Positions 1-10,763 are shown, counted from the first letter of the stretch. The stretch is 26,535 bases of DNA from Stagonosporopsis chrysanthemi (GCA_022560025.1 JAFISE010000302.1:1-26535), one strand, 5' to 3'. Notes: generated by a model not told the origin, from the letters alone. Made by a program: numbers and translations.

Positions 1-70
1 TCGCTTCTCGATTGGGTTAGGCCTCCCGTTTTCACGCACTGTAGATAATCGCTCCCTCAGGTAGACTCAA

Positions 71-1701
71 TCAACAGTTCACACAACCACTCTCATCACT
101 ACTCTTTCCTCCATCCGCTGTTACCCTTTGCCTTGTCTTGAACTTCACGTAACCTCCCTCCATCCTTCCAATTCCTTCTCCTACTACTGCTACTGCAGCC
201 GTTGGGCAAAAAAGCAAGCTCTCGCCAAGCTTCAGCCGGACAATCTCCTGGAACAAAGCTTTGTCGTCCTGCGGAAGCTCTGCCATGCCACCGTCCATGT
301 CGCTAGCCTCTACAGAAGGCGTAGGCAGTTTGAGGTAGAGAGCGGCAACATGCTGCTTGAGCACCTTAAACCACGCAGGGCTTGTGCATCTGTGCACCAT
401 AGTGATGCTGCACAGGTCTAACAATTGCGTGTTAATGCTAGGTTCTTGCGTTGCAACAACCACTCTAACCGCTTGATGTCGCTGCTCTCGCACTGTCCGT
501 AGCAGCTTTTCGGTGAAGGCTTTGGCTGCACCACTACCTTCTGTCATATAGTTGTGCGCTTCATCTAGCGCGACGATCTTTCCGCACTGAGTCTGCTGAA
601 CGAATACAGAGAGGCATATGTCGAAGAGAACGCAGGCAGAATCGGCGTCAATAACGGGGTCAGTCAAGTCCACGATAGTGAGAGACCCGGGGGAGCCAAC
701 CAGGAAGTCGTTCTGGGTGTTTGCTAAGACCTTCGGAGAGAGTCCTGTGCTACGTTGCATGAATGATTCCAGCAGGTCGAGTCGGAGTTTCATAGGGCCG
801 TCCTGGCCGCGAGCGAACTGAGTAGCCGATAGCTTGTCCTTGAAGGCAGTGTAGTTGAACTGACCAAGACCTTGTGATTCGATAGCCATTTCGCGGAGAA
901 TCATGAGAATCGTCTAGATATATGAGCTTTTGTACATTAGGAGGTGAGAGGGAAACGAACCTGCATGTACAGCGGCACCTCGTCCTCTTTTCCCACAGCC
1001 ATTAGAGTCTTCATCCGTTCCGTATCGAGATACTTTGGCAGGATATAAAGCTGCTTGACAGTGATTTTTGCTCCCAGTCTCTTTGCCATAGCTTCGTACG
1101 CTATCTTGAGCCTACCGTAGTTGCTTGGGCTCACAAGGACAGTAGTTGGAACAGAAGTACAGAGGTAAGCAGCTTCACAAACTCCGCTACCCTGGCACCT
1201 ATCGTAGTGAAATACTAGTCCAGCAAGTGGGTGAGGATTCAGCCCAACTTGAGGAAGAATTGTCTCGTCGGTCAGAAGACAGTTCTCGAGCATACATGAC
1301 AAAGTGTGCGATTTTCCAGAACCTTGAGAACCGCAGAGGAAGGCAGACCAAGGTGAATCGGTATTGAGGAGAACTGGGGTTCGCGTTGCACCTTCGGGGA
1401 TGGATACGTCATTGTCTGGTACATGGCCTAGTACTGCGTAGCCTCGTTCAACTTGTTGCTGGGGCTCGAAGTGCCCTTTCACGTTCCACCATACCAGGGG
1501 TGCCATTCTTAGTTCCTCCACAGCTGGATCAACTGTATTCGTTTCATCAGGGCTGGAGATGTGCTGGCGGTCTCGAAGTACCGTTTGGTAACGGATGAGC
1601 TCTGTCGAACTTGCCATCTTCTCAGTGTTGAATGTGATAGAGGGAGTTGCCGCAAGATCTAGCGTGGTAATATAGACTAGAGATGGCTTGTTATACAACA
1701 A
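71..1701 (-). CDS. P-loop NTPase (HerA/DUF87-like ATPase), two exons
   Basis: Probable ATPase with a P-loop fold; substrate and partners unknown. Exon 1 is 1701-961 and exon 2 is 913-71 (stop TGA), joined by a 47 bp GT-AG intron (960-914) in phase 0. Splicing removes a stop in the intron and gives about 527 aa. A Walker A motif, GSQGSGKS, lies at residues 124-131. A Walker B with a DEAH-type end (IVALDEAHNYM) is in exon 2, followed by VVVATQEP, a sensor-like strand. This order and spacing fit the HerA/FtsK-like or DUF87 ATPases, of which filamentous fungi have uncharacterised members. The first 28 residues look less protein-like, so the true start may be the ATG at 1617, giving about 499 aa. 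No signal peptide or membrane segment is seen. The gene appears intact, unlike most of the window. Family assignment is by motif only. Confidence 0.8.
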
Positions 1702-2097
1702 ACCGACATTTGTTTCTCATGCATTATTTTTGTGAGCACACAAGCAGTTTGTGAAGCAATTGAAGCTTTTAGATAAGCAAAGAAGATTGTGTATAGTTGC
1801 AGCGCAAAGCCTCCAAAGAACAAGGAAGATTGTGTACAGTCGCAAGCGCAATCCATCTATTATCAGCGAAAGTAAGAAAAAGTTCCATAGCTCCGCATCT
1901 CTTTGTCACGATTCAAACTGATGCTAAACGAGTCGACAGACTTAGGATCAGACAGCAAACAAAGGCCGAATGGACGTCAAGAGAAAGGTAGAATTTTTGA
2001 AACTAAACGAACGCAGGCCTCCGATAGAGAGGTGAAGAGGAGGGGTCAAATAATGTGATTCCAGAGCCGTCAAGCGGACAGACTCCTTGGGAGGTTT
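1702..2097. other. Intergenic, no feature seen
   Basis: This stretch lies upstream of the P-loop ATPase gene, so it should include its promoter. Short open frames here begin at non-ATG codons or have no protein-like character. No repeat or terminal inverted repeat was found. Confidence 0.4.
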
Positions 2098-2500
2098 TCA
2101 TGGATCGTTACCGCTAGAATCATCGAGACAAGACAGATCGCAGCGAATGGCCGTCTTGTCGGGAAGAGGTTGACGACTCAGCATTGAATCTGCCCTTTCA
2201 GTCACCCACTTTCCTGCAGCTGCTCGTGTAGTAATTTGTAACCTTCAAGAAAGCGCGTATCAGTCAGCCATCGTCATCATATCGACGCACCTAGACAGAT
2301 GCACATATCACCTCCAATGACGCTTCTCCAATTCCTAAAAGTCTTGTTGGGTCAAACAAGCGCTTGCAGTACCATGGATGCGCGACACTAAATAGTTCTG
2401 AAAGCGGAATATCTGCCACCCCTCCGTCGGTTGCGTGATCTGAGGTTTCCCACGGAACCTTGTGCATAAATACTTTGTCAAGGCTGCCGGCTAGCGACAT
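2098..2500 (-). CDS. Possible small two-exon hypothetical gene
   Basis: Unrecognised and doubtful. An ATG at 2500 opens 69 codons of ordinary composition (MSLAGSLDKVFMHKVPW and on). Further along the minus strand, another frame is open for about 40 codons (AGKWVTERADSMLSRQPLP and on) to a TGA at 2098-2100. A phase 1 intron would join them: donor GTGCAT after the codons for SLEVI, and an AG acceptor just before the AGKWV segment. A good CTGAC branch site lies between, but the donor is weak and several acceptors are possible. The start lies only 76 bp from the divergent start of the DUF7587-like gene, so the two could share a promoter. It may equally be chance open frame in a promoter region. 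Confidence 0.27.
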
Positions 2501-2575
2501 CTCTAGTCACGAATCGTTGCAAACGCTTCGCTACAGGCCACAAAATATAATTGCGGAACCACAACTATCCCAGCT

Positions 2576-3654
2576 ATGACGTCATCACCACCACTCTTGT
2601 TCCAGCCAGACCCTTTCCGCTTCAGCCTGATGCCCTCAATTCGGGACGGCAACATTCCGAGGTTCTTATTCAGAGTTCACACGCCTGACAGCTATGGACA
2701 AACCTCTATTTCCGCAGTCATGCCTCAGGCTGTTATACGTAATGGTGTCAATGCAACACAGGACATCTTTACTTGGGACCGCAAAGCGGCTGCGGATCTA
2801 TTGAACATCCAGTTGCGATGGTGGCCATATGAAGATTCCTCAGAATGCAGTCTGGTCTGCTGGACTAGTTCGCTCCTATTTGCTCTTCAGTACGGTCTAC
2901 ACCGAGCCCGACAGGGCAACCGAGATGGATACGACCCTTCAGATATCACTTTGTTGCTCATTGACACCCGGAGTATGCCTGATGGGGTCTTCGTCAAAGA
3001 CCTCGAGCTCATTGATGCATTCGCGCACTATTCTGATCCGATGCTCAAGGAAAACCTGTCGTATCTTCAACAGCTGCGTCAGGGGTCAAAAGGATATTAT
3101 TTTGGGGAATACCTCTCTCAAGGTTATCTCGGCATCGATGGGATATGTTCTCAGGCAACTATGCAAGATTTGATAGAAAGTGGACTATTTGAACTCATGC
3201 CTGAATTCGAGGATCAGGCATCCTGGGATCTATGGGCAAACAGAGTTATACAACTCCGCGACCCTTTCAGAGGAGGGACCATTGGCATCAATCGATCGGG
3301 TCATTCCGAAGTCCGCAGGGCTATTTTGATTGCGGAAACATGTTTTCCTGGCCGATGGGCACTTCCAACTGCGGTGATGCTACTCGCGCTCAAGCCACGC
3401 ATGGACAAGGATCGGGTCATCTTGGATGCCTTTGCAGCAATGTACTCCGGTAAGTTATTGATGGTCACAACAATGGCATCTGCTAAAGTTGTGCAGAGGA
3501 GGAAGTGCGGCGGCTCTCTCTCAGGGATATCAAGATTGATGCAAGACGGCTACCTGAGGTCAAGCAATTCGCGAAGCTCCTGAACGACGTCCAAGCCCAC
3601 ATCTTGGGTGAGGATATGAATCTTCTGCTAGGTCCCTTTGCAAGGCTGGGGTGA
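2576..3654 (+). CDS. DUF7587-type protein, two exons
   Basis: Protein of unknown function, about 343 aa, resembling the fungal DUF7587 family. Exon 1 is 2576-3449. A 47 bp intron follows (3450-3496; donor GTAAGT, acceptor TGCAG, phase 1). Exon 2 is 3497-3654, ending in TGA. Splicing replaces a frame that becomes nonsensical after the donor with a charged helical C-terminus. Family landmarks: FRVHTP at residues 32-37, the WTSSLLFALQYG block at 96-107, LLLIDTR at 126-132 and YYFGEYLSQG at 174-183. No signal peptide or membrane helix is seen, so it is probably intracellular. The stop overlaps a further possible donor (GTGAGT, 3649) with a CTGAC branch and an AAAAAG acceptor, so a third exon running through about 3720-3990 is possible. 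Proteins of this family are common in accessory fungal gene sets; the function is not established. Confidence 0.8.
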
Positions 3655-4646
3655 GTGACTCTGCGATACTTGTCTTGTATTCCTGTACTGACAAAAAGAT
3701 GAAGTTTGGGCAATTAGACCATTATCGACGACCATCCCTGTGTATTTGATATTACACTGTTTCTTACGCGGATGTTATCATGTTTACCTTCTTTCCCTTC
3801 GAAGTCCAGAGCTACACGGACAAATCGACTCGGCTCTCCGTCCAATCTCTCCACTGCTGAGTAGCCCGCTTGTGTTGCGCTGCACGCTGCTCGCGCCAAG
3901 GCCTCGCCTTACCGAATCTCTCCGTGGCCAAATGAGTGTCCTTGGGCTTAGCTGGATGTCAAATTCAATTGATGCCACTGAATTTGCTTAAGTTTGGCTA
4001 GCCTAATCGAAAGTAATTGCGCTCTTGCTTGATGGCAGCCGATCACCGCTATCGTATCATCATGTCGCTTGCACATCTTGTATCGCAAATTAAGCCCTCA
4101 TACGGCACAAAACATCGAGACACCAGTCTCAAGCTCCTGCTAAGATAAGAGTAACCCTGAACAGGGTCCAGAGAATTATATCAAGCGTTCGTCTGCCCTG
4201 GAATCTAACCTCCCAACCCCTCACAGTCCTATTACACTGCTACCAGGTCAGAAATCATTACCACTCCGATGAAACCCTAATCACTCGCTCGCTAGCCACA
4301 AACATGAGTGGGTTCGATGCTGCAGCATTAGACTGCTGTTTTTGTTCATGCCATGTAGGCTTGATACGCACAGCAGGAGCTGCTACAGACTCCGGCGTTT
4401 CTATGACCCAGGCGGTGGGCCTATTGACAAGTAGTAGCTTGATATGACGAGAGGTGGAAGGACTTTGGATGTTTACAACAAATGTGGGAGAAAAGGAGGT
4501 TGTGAGATGTGACTAATTGGACGAATTGTATGGATACTTGACGCCACGCCTAAATGGCATGGACTAGATTGCGATCCGCAATGCAGAATCGCGCTACCTA
4601 TACCTGTAGCGTTTGAACGAGGTGCGATTCGCAAAAGCATCATATA
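3655..4646. other. Intergenic, largely featureless
   Basis: It may contain a third exon of the upstream gene (about 3714-3991; one frame is open there but rich in Leu, Arg and Ser and not convincing). A 47-codon ATG frame at 4304-4447 begins with a Cys-rich stretch (ALDCCFCSCHVG) but has no other support. No repeats were recognised. Confidence 0.4.
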
Positions 4647-4863
4647 CTAGGCCTGGGCAGGCCAGTATTGGGGAGCATTCGGGTTCAGCTTCTTCCCAGA
4701 AGCAGGAACAGGCATCGGAGACTTCGGAGCATTTGCGTTCGCCTTTGAAGGACGACCGCGCTTACGCTTGTTCGGAGTGGACTCCTTGGGTGGCTGGTAC
4801 ATGTGAGTGAGGTTCTCTGGAACCACAATCCACATAACTCTGGTCGCTTAAGCTTACAGACAT
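4647..4863 (-). CDS. Small AT-hook ORF, probably a gene remnant
   Basis: A short basic reading frame ends with a TAG at 4647. It carries KRKRGRPSK, which fits the AT-hook (core GRP flanked by basic residues) that binds the minor groove of AT-rich DNA. The rest is Pro, Asn and Ala rich and looks disordered. The simplest model is single-exon from the ATG at 4835 (62 aa). Alternatively a start at 4863 (ATG TCT) joins through a 43 bp GTAAGC...AG intron (4857-4815), giving about 57 aa. A lone AT-hook is more usual at the end of a larger chromatin protein, so this may be the 3' end of a lost gene. No upstream coding frame was found. Confidence 0.3.
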
Positions 4864-5490
4864 TGTAGCTGCGTTGAGCTCGCATGGTCCCAGAGTCCAG
4901 ACTGTTTGACACATCCAGTCATTTTGGAGGAGGTATGTGGCAGAGAATGCGGTCAGAAATCAGCTCGTTACAAATCAGGATGGGTAGAGGCGGATGTCGA
5001 ACGTGCTCAACGTGCAAATCGAGAGCTTCGCACTTGTCATAGAGAGCGAATCACCTGGCAGGATAGCAGCGCAGTGGGGATCAAACAAACTAGGTATAGA
5101 TCGGTACGGTAGATGCTCGATAGCTAAGAGATGAATGGGGAGTTTTGAGAAGGCACTAAGATTAAGAAGCAGGAGCGTTTTAGACAGAACGATGTGGACG
5201 AAGGTGTGCAATGATGCGTGACCAGGGCTCCATGCATGTTTCCCACGCAGTCGTATTTAAGAGGAAATGCTCCATGCTACCAGGCAGGAAAAGCATACAG
5301 ACATGCTGTATGCCCAGCAATTGAACATGAGGGCTTCGGTGCTGATGGTTGCATGCTCAGTGGCTGCGTCCGAAATCGACTTCTCTGGAGACAGCAAGAA
5401 CCCATTGTGGCCGCCAAGGCGCTCTTGTGCCCGCGAGCACGCAGAAAGCAACGCCGCCGAGAAGAGGCATAAGGTGTAGATGACAATCTG
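4864..5490. other. Intergenic, nothing recognised
   Basis: Several overlapping open frames of 60-95 codons occur on both strands at 5218-5644. They overlap each other in competing frames and none has a recognisable motif, so they were not called. The region leads into the tandem array that begins near 5500. Confidence 0.35.
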
Positions 5491-5499
5491 TTACTCTAA

Positions 5500-6205
5500 T
5501 GCTACCTAGTGATGCGCCGATGGTCAGGAGCTGAAAGGCGCTATAGGTAGCGAGGATGCGTGAGTTATCAAGCTTGCGGTGTCTGTAAGCGTGCCTCCAA
5601 CGTCTCAGAAGCCGACTCTTAAACATAAAGGTCTTTATTACCATACGTAGATAAGGCCAGAAAGTCTAGACAGCCGTCAGCAGCAGAGCTGGTGCCACTA
5701 TAGCGAGTCTTCCTTTTTTCGTCTGTGAAGAAGTTCTAAGGTTGTAGAGCCTCCTATATCTTAGAAGCCAACTTTCAAAGCATGCAAGTCTCTACTAATA
5801 TATGTAATTATAGTTACTTAGTCTAGAGAGCTATTAACAGCGGAGCCGGTGCTACTATAGTAATTCTTACTTTCTTTGTTAGTACAGGGGTCCTAAGGTC
5901 CTAAAGCCTCAAAGATCTTAGAATATAACCCTTAATCATTTCATATATTTGCTAAGATACATAGTGCTAGGGGTTAAAGGTCTAAAGAATTGCCAACAGC
6001 GGCGCAGGTGCCAGTGTGGCGAGTGTTACCTAGGGAGTCTCTTCGTTGGTGAAGGCGTAGTAAAGCCTCCATAATTCCAGAAACCAGCAGTTAAGATATG
6101 CATTTCTTTACTCACTTATATGATCATGAGAATAAATAGTCTGAAAAGCCGTCAACAGCGGCGCGGGTGCTATTGTTGCGAGTGTTATTCCTGTTGTCGG
6201 TGAGG
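5500..6205. repeat. Decayed tandem array of about 158 bp units
   Basis: Four diverged units are visible. A block of the form GTCTAGA...CAGCGG.GC.GGTGC...GCGAGTGTT recurs at 5664, 5821, 5980 and 6139 (steps 157, 159, 159). A second block, GCCTCC...CAGAA(G/A)CC, recurs at 5593, 5749, 5906 and 6065 (steps 156, 157, 159). The two blocks keep the same order and phase, which makes chance unlikely. Units differ mainly by transitions and are AT-enriched in the middle of the array. The outer edges are approximate. No open frame runs through the array, so it reads as an old minisatellite or satellite-like tract. Confidence 0.75.
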
Positions 6206-6773
6206 GCCTCGCAAAGTCACGTGCTTCACCGTCGAGCGTACGCCCTGGACTTGGCAATCGCCCATTCTATGATGACAATTGCCTGCTACAGATGCCGCTT
6301 CCAAGCAGTCACGCGACGACTCGCAGAGCCACCACCGACCAAGGCCACAGACAAGCCCAACGCGCCACCAGCACTCCCGGTGAGAGATCACCGCCCTCGA
6401 TGGTCAATACGCACTATAGCCGCCGATGCGCCTATCCCTGATGCATTTGCAGACGACACCAGCCGAGGTGCGGAGAGCACAACAACAGTTCGTGACAGTT
6501 CAGAGCAGAACTTGGCAGGCTAGACACGCACGTCATCGTCATCGTCTACTTCGCCTCCCCGCGGGACATGTCGACTGGGCGAAGAAGCGGCGGCTGTGCT
6601 CATTGTACTGAGGGTGAAAATACCACGACAAGGTTGAAGGTCGCGCGCATGGTCATACTTGAACATTCGGGGTGGTTGCACTTTAGCATTCAAGGCCATT
6701 TATTGCACAGCAAAAGTGGTTTATTATGTCGACAATCACTGATCGACACCCTCAGACATTGCACTACCCGCTC
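6206..6773. other. Intergenic, 3' side of the 554-aa gene
   Basis: A plus-strand frame at 6167-6523 starts inside the tandem array and has no recognisable domain. I do not call it. No terminal repeat was found; this region should contain the 3' end of the following minus-strand gene. Confidence 0.3.
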
Positions 6774-8438
6774 CTACAGCTGTCGTAATGCTTGTCCCAA
6801 CACCTCGGGGTCCTGCTCATTCCCCAGAGCTAAGACCGTCCGTACGAAGTCCCGGTATCCGCTGTCTGCTGCTGCGACCGCTTTGTTCGCTCGTTCGAGC
6901 TTGTCGTGGGCCGTGTGCATGGCATACACGGCTTCGTTGTACAGCTCTTTGTGTTTCAATAGGGTTGCAAGACAATTTGAGCTTGCCTCGACTTGCTCGC
7001 TGTACTCCGGCGTGTCTGCGAATAAGCCAGCCGTGTCGAGTCCCCATAAATCTAGTTTGTTGTCATCTTGTGAGAAACCAGAGTCCTTCAGTGTCGCACG
7101 AAAAGCTTGAAGCGCGTCGTGCGTCTTGCGTATCTTAGTGAGTTGGCCGCCCTCGTGCGTGATCGCCGTCTCCAGCGCCGAATCGATATCACGACAGTTG
7201 TCTTCGAGTGTCAACAAGGCGCGTATACTGCTCTCCACCTTAGCCATCTGCGCATTAGCAACACTCGTACCCGATGTCGCGATCGCAAGTGCCTCTAAGG
7301 CTGAGTGCCTTTCGCGAACGCGATCTTGCAATGTGATGGTGCCGGCATCCTGGAGAGCTGCGGCCGCAAGTGGATCATCGCTTTCGAGCGCGCGGTTGTT
7401 CCGGGTGAACATGGCTCGAGGCCACTGATTCGTTATAGTGCTTTCCACGGTGCTGGTCTCCGCCACCGAATCTGCGCTACCGACCTCGAGTATCTCGTCG
7501 GCCTCCGAGTTGTCAATGCGCAGAGGTGAGCTGTCCCTTGGGATATTTCTCGGGGAATGGGGCGATGGCAAGTCGTTGTCGTTTTCAAGGTAGGCAGCTT
7601 CTTCGTCGCTGTCCTCTGAACGTTCTTCCAAAGGCCCAAGGGAGTTTCGACGGCACTTTTCGATGGATGCGGGCGAGGATGGTGATGATGAGGGTGAATC
7701 TGTCAATGGTGGTGTTGGACTGCAGCCAATTTTGCGGCGCTTCCTGTTGCTTTCGTTGAACGTGACGTGCGGACAGTTGTGGATGATCTCTGTTCTTACG
7801 TCTTGGTTGGTGGCGAGATAATTCAAGTAGCCTGCAATGTCAGCCCTGCCAATCTCTCGCTCTCCTTTCTTGAGCAAGGCTAGGCCAAGAAACGGTGTCT
7901 TCGAGTTGCGGATGCTGTCAACGAGCCACTGTGGAAAGTGTGCGCTGAAGTCGGCTAGTGACTGCTTCTCTGCCAGCTTTGCCAGCTGGGTCAGAAAGCC
8001 ATGGGCCGGTGAGCAAGGGAGAAGAATCGATGCTTTTCGCAGCGTCCGATAAAAGTCAATGCCCCAAGCTTGTCTAATTCGGAGTATGAGGGCGACCTGC
8101 TGTTCTCTCGTGTTGAGCGCACTGAACTTGCTGGTGAGAACGTTGGTGACCAACGGTGCTTCAACTTTTTCGGTCCATGTCTGCAGATCTTGGCAGTCGT
8201 ACAAGTCGTCGATACCAATGTACAAAGCAACGACCCAGAACTGTAACCAAGTAGCGTCGCCTTCCTCAATTTGTGCTGTCCTTGTTGTGGGTCGCTTGGT
8301 CCGCCGCCTGGTATGATTGCTGACGCTCGCTGGGAGCTGCGGTGTGGTTGATGGCTGCAGGATTGTGCGGTACTGCAAGAATACCTCGAGTCCACTGTCG
8401 CGCACGTGAGCCTCGACAAGAGCTTCTGCGGGGCTCAT
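6774..8438 (-). CDS. Orphan protein of about 554 aa with NLS and helical C-terminus
   Basis: Unrecognised fungal protein, single exon as drawn. The first ATG in frame is at 8438; the frame is open further upstream (see finding on a possible frameshift near 8482). Visible regions: an N-terminal basic patch (HTRRRTKRPTTR); a folded-looking segment rich in Trp, Leu and Tyr (LQFWVVALYIGIDDLY onward); a bipartite-like nuclear signal NRKRRKIG followed by a long Ser/Pro/Glu/Asp-rich disordered stretch; then a mostly helical Ala/Glu/Leu-rich C-terminus of about 180 residues. No signal peptide or catalytic motif is seen. It is probably nuclear. It shares strand, architecture (globular N-terminus, disordered middle, helical C-terminus) and a related 5' repeat with the gene at 13226-14758, though I see no clear sequence identity between the proteins. 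The long frame in GC-rich sequence supports it being real. Confidence 0.6.
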   Translation of the reverse strand: MSPAEALVEAHVRDSGLEVFLQYRTILQPSTTPQLPASVSNHTRRRTKRPTTRTAQIEEGDATWLQFWVVALYIGIDDLYDCQDLQTWTEKVEAPLVTNVLTSKFSALNTREQQVALILRIRQAWGIDFYRTLRKASILLPCSPAHGFLTQLAKLAEKQSLADFSAHFPQWLVDSIRNSKTPFLGLALLKKGEREIGRADIAGYLNYLATNQDVRTEIIHNCPHVTFNESNRKRRKIGCSPTPPLTDSPSSSPSSPASIEKCRRNSLGPLEERSEDSDEEAAYLENDNDLPSPHSPRNIPRDSSPLRIDNSEADEILEVGSADSVAETSTVESTITNQWPRAMFTRNNRALESDDPLAAAALQDAGTITLQDRVRERHSALEALAIATSGTSVANAQMAKVESSIRALLTLEDNCRDIDSALETAITHEGGQLTKIRKTHDALQAFRATLKDSGFSQDDNKLDLWGLDTAGLFADTPEYSEQVEASSNCLATLLKHKELYNEAVYAMHTAHDKLERANKAVAAADSGYRDFVRTVLALGNEQDPEVLGQALRQL

Positions 8439-8544
8439 CAGGCACGTAGCGCGCCAGGGGTGCTCCAAGGTGAATGCGAACTTTGTGGAAGCGCCGAGGA
8501 ATCACGTGCAATTCGCGCGGAAGTGGATGGGGGGTGCAGAGCAA

Positions 8545-10761
8545 GGCTTGGTTTTGAAGGATGCAACCGCAGAGACTGAAGATGCGCCATATGATGCTGC
8601 AGAGCGAAGGGAGAAGGGGAAGACTAGAGCATAACGCACGACAGCTAGTTGGAGCTCCTGAGCCTTCTTCTGAAAGGAGGCAGAGGGTGCGACAAGCACA
8701 TTGGAACCGTGCAGTGGGCGAAGTAGAACAATCCTCGAGACCAGGGTATCAGAACTTCAGATTGTCCGCACCAACGATGCAGGCGAGAAATGCGCTCGCG
8801 GTTGACGAGTTGTTGTTGTTGGACAGACGCGAGAAAGCGAGTTCCACGCGCCGCGACGCTACCAGCAATGCCGCTGCCCAATCAACGCACGTCCTTCCTT
8901 CACATAACTGGCAACATAAAGTGAAGGCGTGCACCGCCTTGGAGCTCAAGTGCAAAATGAATATCGAAGTCGCACGACAGCCAAACAAAGCGATGATGGC
9001 GATGCAGCGATGATAGATGCGTCGTGCCAAATAAGTGAGCCTTCCCGCCAGAAAACATTGGCATGACGCTGCGCGATCTACCAGCCACAACAACGCCGGC
9101 AGGCAGCAAGGCACGAGCGATCATCCTCCACCATGACGTTGCGATGAGCGAAGGCTGGCACACATTAAGCGCAATAGCCAAGCAGTCACTTGATCACAGC
9201 CTTCTCCTAGCAGTCACGACGCCTGCAACCACCCCAGGTCGCTTGCAAGACCCCACGGAAAGCCGCAAGCGCTCTTGAATCCCACTAATGGAAACTCGAA
9301 GGCGTAGAGAATGAGATGGCGACACAGAAGGAACAAGGGCTGACATGATCTTAAGGTTTCGGCACTGGCAGGTTTGGTCATGTATGGCTGATGGAGTCAA
9401 GAATTGCGTCTAGTTCGTCAGGAGAGTCCTACTGAGCGAGCGGAGTTGATGTCTGTCAATGGCAAGTTACATGTGACTAAGACATTGGGGGTTCTCAGAC
9501 TGTACGTAGAACAGGCTAGAGAGCGTGGGCGAGGCAGTAAGTGTTAAGTATAGCAATGCGCATTTCAAGATGCGCACGCCAGTGCGCTTGTTTGCAGTAC
9601 AAATCCAGACCCGCATTTGCAATACGCCAGGGAACCCGCCCGCCCAGGCTTCAGAGCAGCCTTGACTCTGAGTGGTTTGGTGGTTCGCCACGACCGCCGC
9701 ACACACCGGGTCCACGCCCGCAGTACTTGACCCGGAGCCCACCCTGCTGCTAGCAATCGACAGGCGTCTCTTGACTCGGGCCAAAGTCGCCTGCCTCTGC
9801 AGTCAGGAGCCTTGTGAAGTTCGCAAGGATGATGGGCTTGTTCTTATACTCGAAACGCGATCGGGCGGAGCGGGGGCGGAGGGCACGATATCGTTTGGAG
9901 GAGGGTCAACGATTGTGGGAGATTGTTGGGTCGATGGGCACTTGTGGCCGTGGTGTGAAGGTAGAGAAAGAGGGGTGGCTAGGACGATGCGAACGCTAAA
10001 ATGTCATCGCGCCATCACGTGAACCGCCAGCACACTAGCGTACGACGCGTCGGGCGCCAGACCTCCTCAGAAACGTGAGCTGCATTTCTGCCAGCTGACA
10101 TACACAGCAGCTGCGGCGCGCGGTAGTTCGTAAATCCCACAGGCGAGCCTGATCCCACGAGTCACACGCTCGAAATCCTGCTTAGTAAGCAGCTTAGTAA
10201 GCCAGCCAAGCTCGGCGCAGCGTCACTTTGCCAAGGCCCCACCAAACCTGACCCTTTTATCGCCCAGAACAGCCCATACTTGCTCTGCATAGTGCAGCGC
10301 CCCTGTTGTTGATAGAAATCGGTGACGATGATACCTCCAGCAACATGTTACAGCCAATAACAACCCATCTCTGTTGCTCCTGCCACACCGTATCCCAACC
10401 TGACGTTCCAGACCTTCCCTGCACCGAGTACGCGTTGTCCTGTTTAGCTGGATCGAGCCTGAGAACATGTGCAGGGACGCCGACACGTACCTAACCAGCA
10501 TCTCGTTCAGGCTCGCGAAGATGAATACGAGGCCGTCCAAGCTCCTGGTCGTGGACTCGTGGGGCTGGACATCGAGGGGAGCACGCACACGAAAGACGGC
10601 TACATGTGTCAGGCCCTGGCCAGGCTGACGATATAGTGCTGTTCCGAGCCTGTACTCACAGTCTGTGAGTACTGTTGACCTTTTTGGTGCTTGTTTGGCT
10701 CAGCGGCTCGGGCTGGGTTCTGACAACATGACCTTTCCACACGACGAATCAAGGACTTAAC
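8545..10761. other. Long intergenic region with a module shared with 14.8-15.3 kb
   Basis: No convincing gene. Open frames of up to 150 codons occur on both strands, begin at non-ATG codons or overlap in competing frames, and have no motifs. At 9631-9840 there are blocks that match, in the same order, the region 5' of the 510-aa gene (see separate repeat entry). At 10181-10205 there is a small direct repeat of GCTTAGTAAGC. The frame on the minus strand at 10223-10588 was examined and not recognised. Confidence 0.4.
9631..9840 (+). repeat. Diverged copy of the 5' module found at 14825-15080
   Basis: Three blocks match in order. GGAACCCGCCCGCCCAGGCT at 9631 resembles GGAAGCCCGCCCACCCAGGC at 14825. 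AGAGCAGCCTTGACTC near 9653 resembles AGAGCAGCCCTGACTC near 14865. GCCTTGTGAAGTTCGCAAGG at 9809 matches 15054 with one change and 15214 exactly. Spacing between the outer blocks is about 178 bp here and about 229 bp there. The sequence between blocks is poorly conserved. Both copies lie on the 5' side of a minus-strand orphan gene. Confidence 0.6.
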
Positions 10762-10763
10762 TA

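Noticed and set aside
4304..4447. 47-codon Cys-rich ATG frame (ALDCCFCSCHVG)
   Set aside because: Too short, no signal peptide, Cys confined to one cluster, no splice partner or repeat context.
6167..6523. 118-codon plus-strand open frame
   Set aside because: It starts inside the tandem array and lacks recognisable features; not supported as a gene.
8561..9013. 150-codon plus-strand open frame
   Set aside because: It overlaps competing open frames on the other strand and has no motif; probably chance in GC-rich sequence.
10223..10588. Minus-strand frame of 121 codons
   Set aside because: Begins at a non-ATG codon, no motif; examined on both strands as a possible transposon piece and not recognised.
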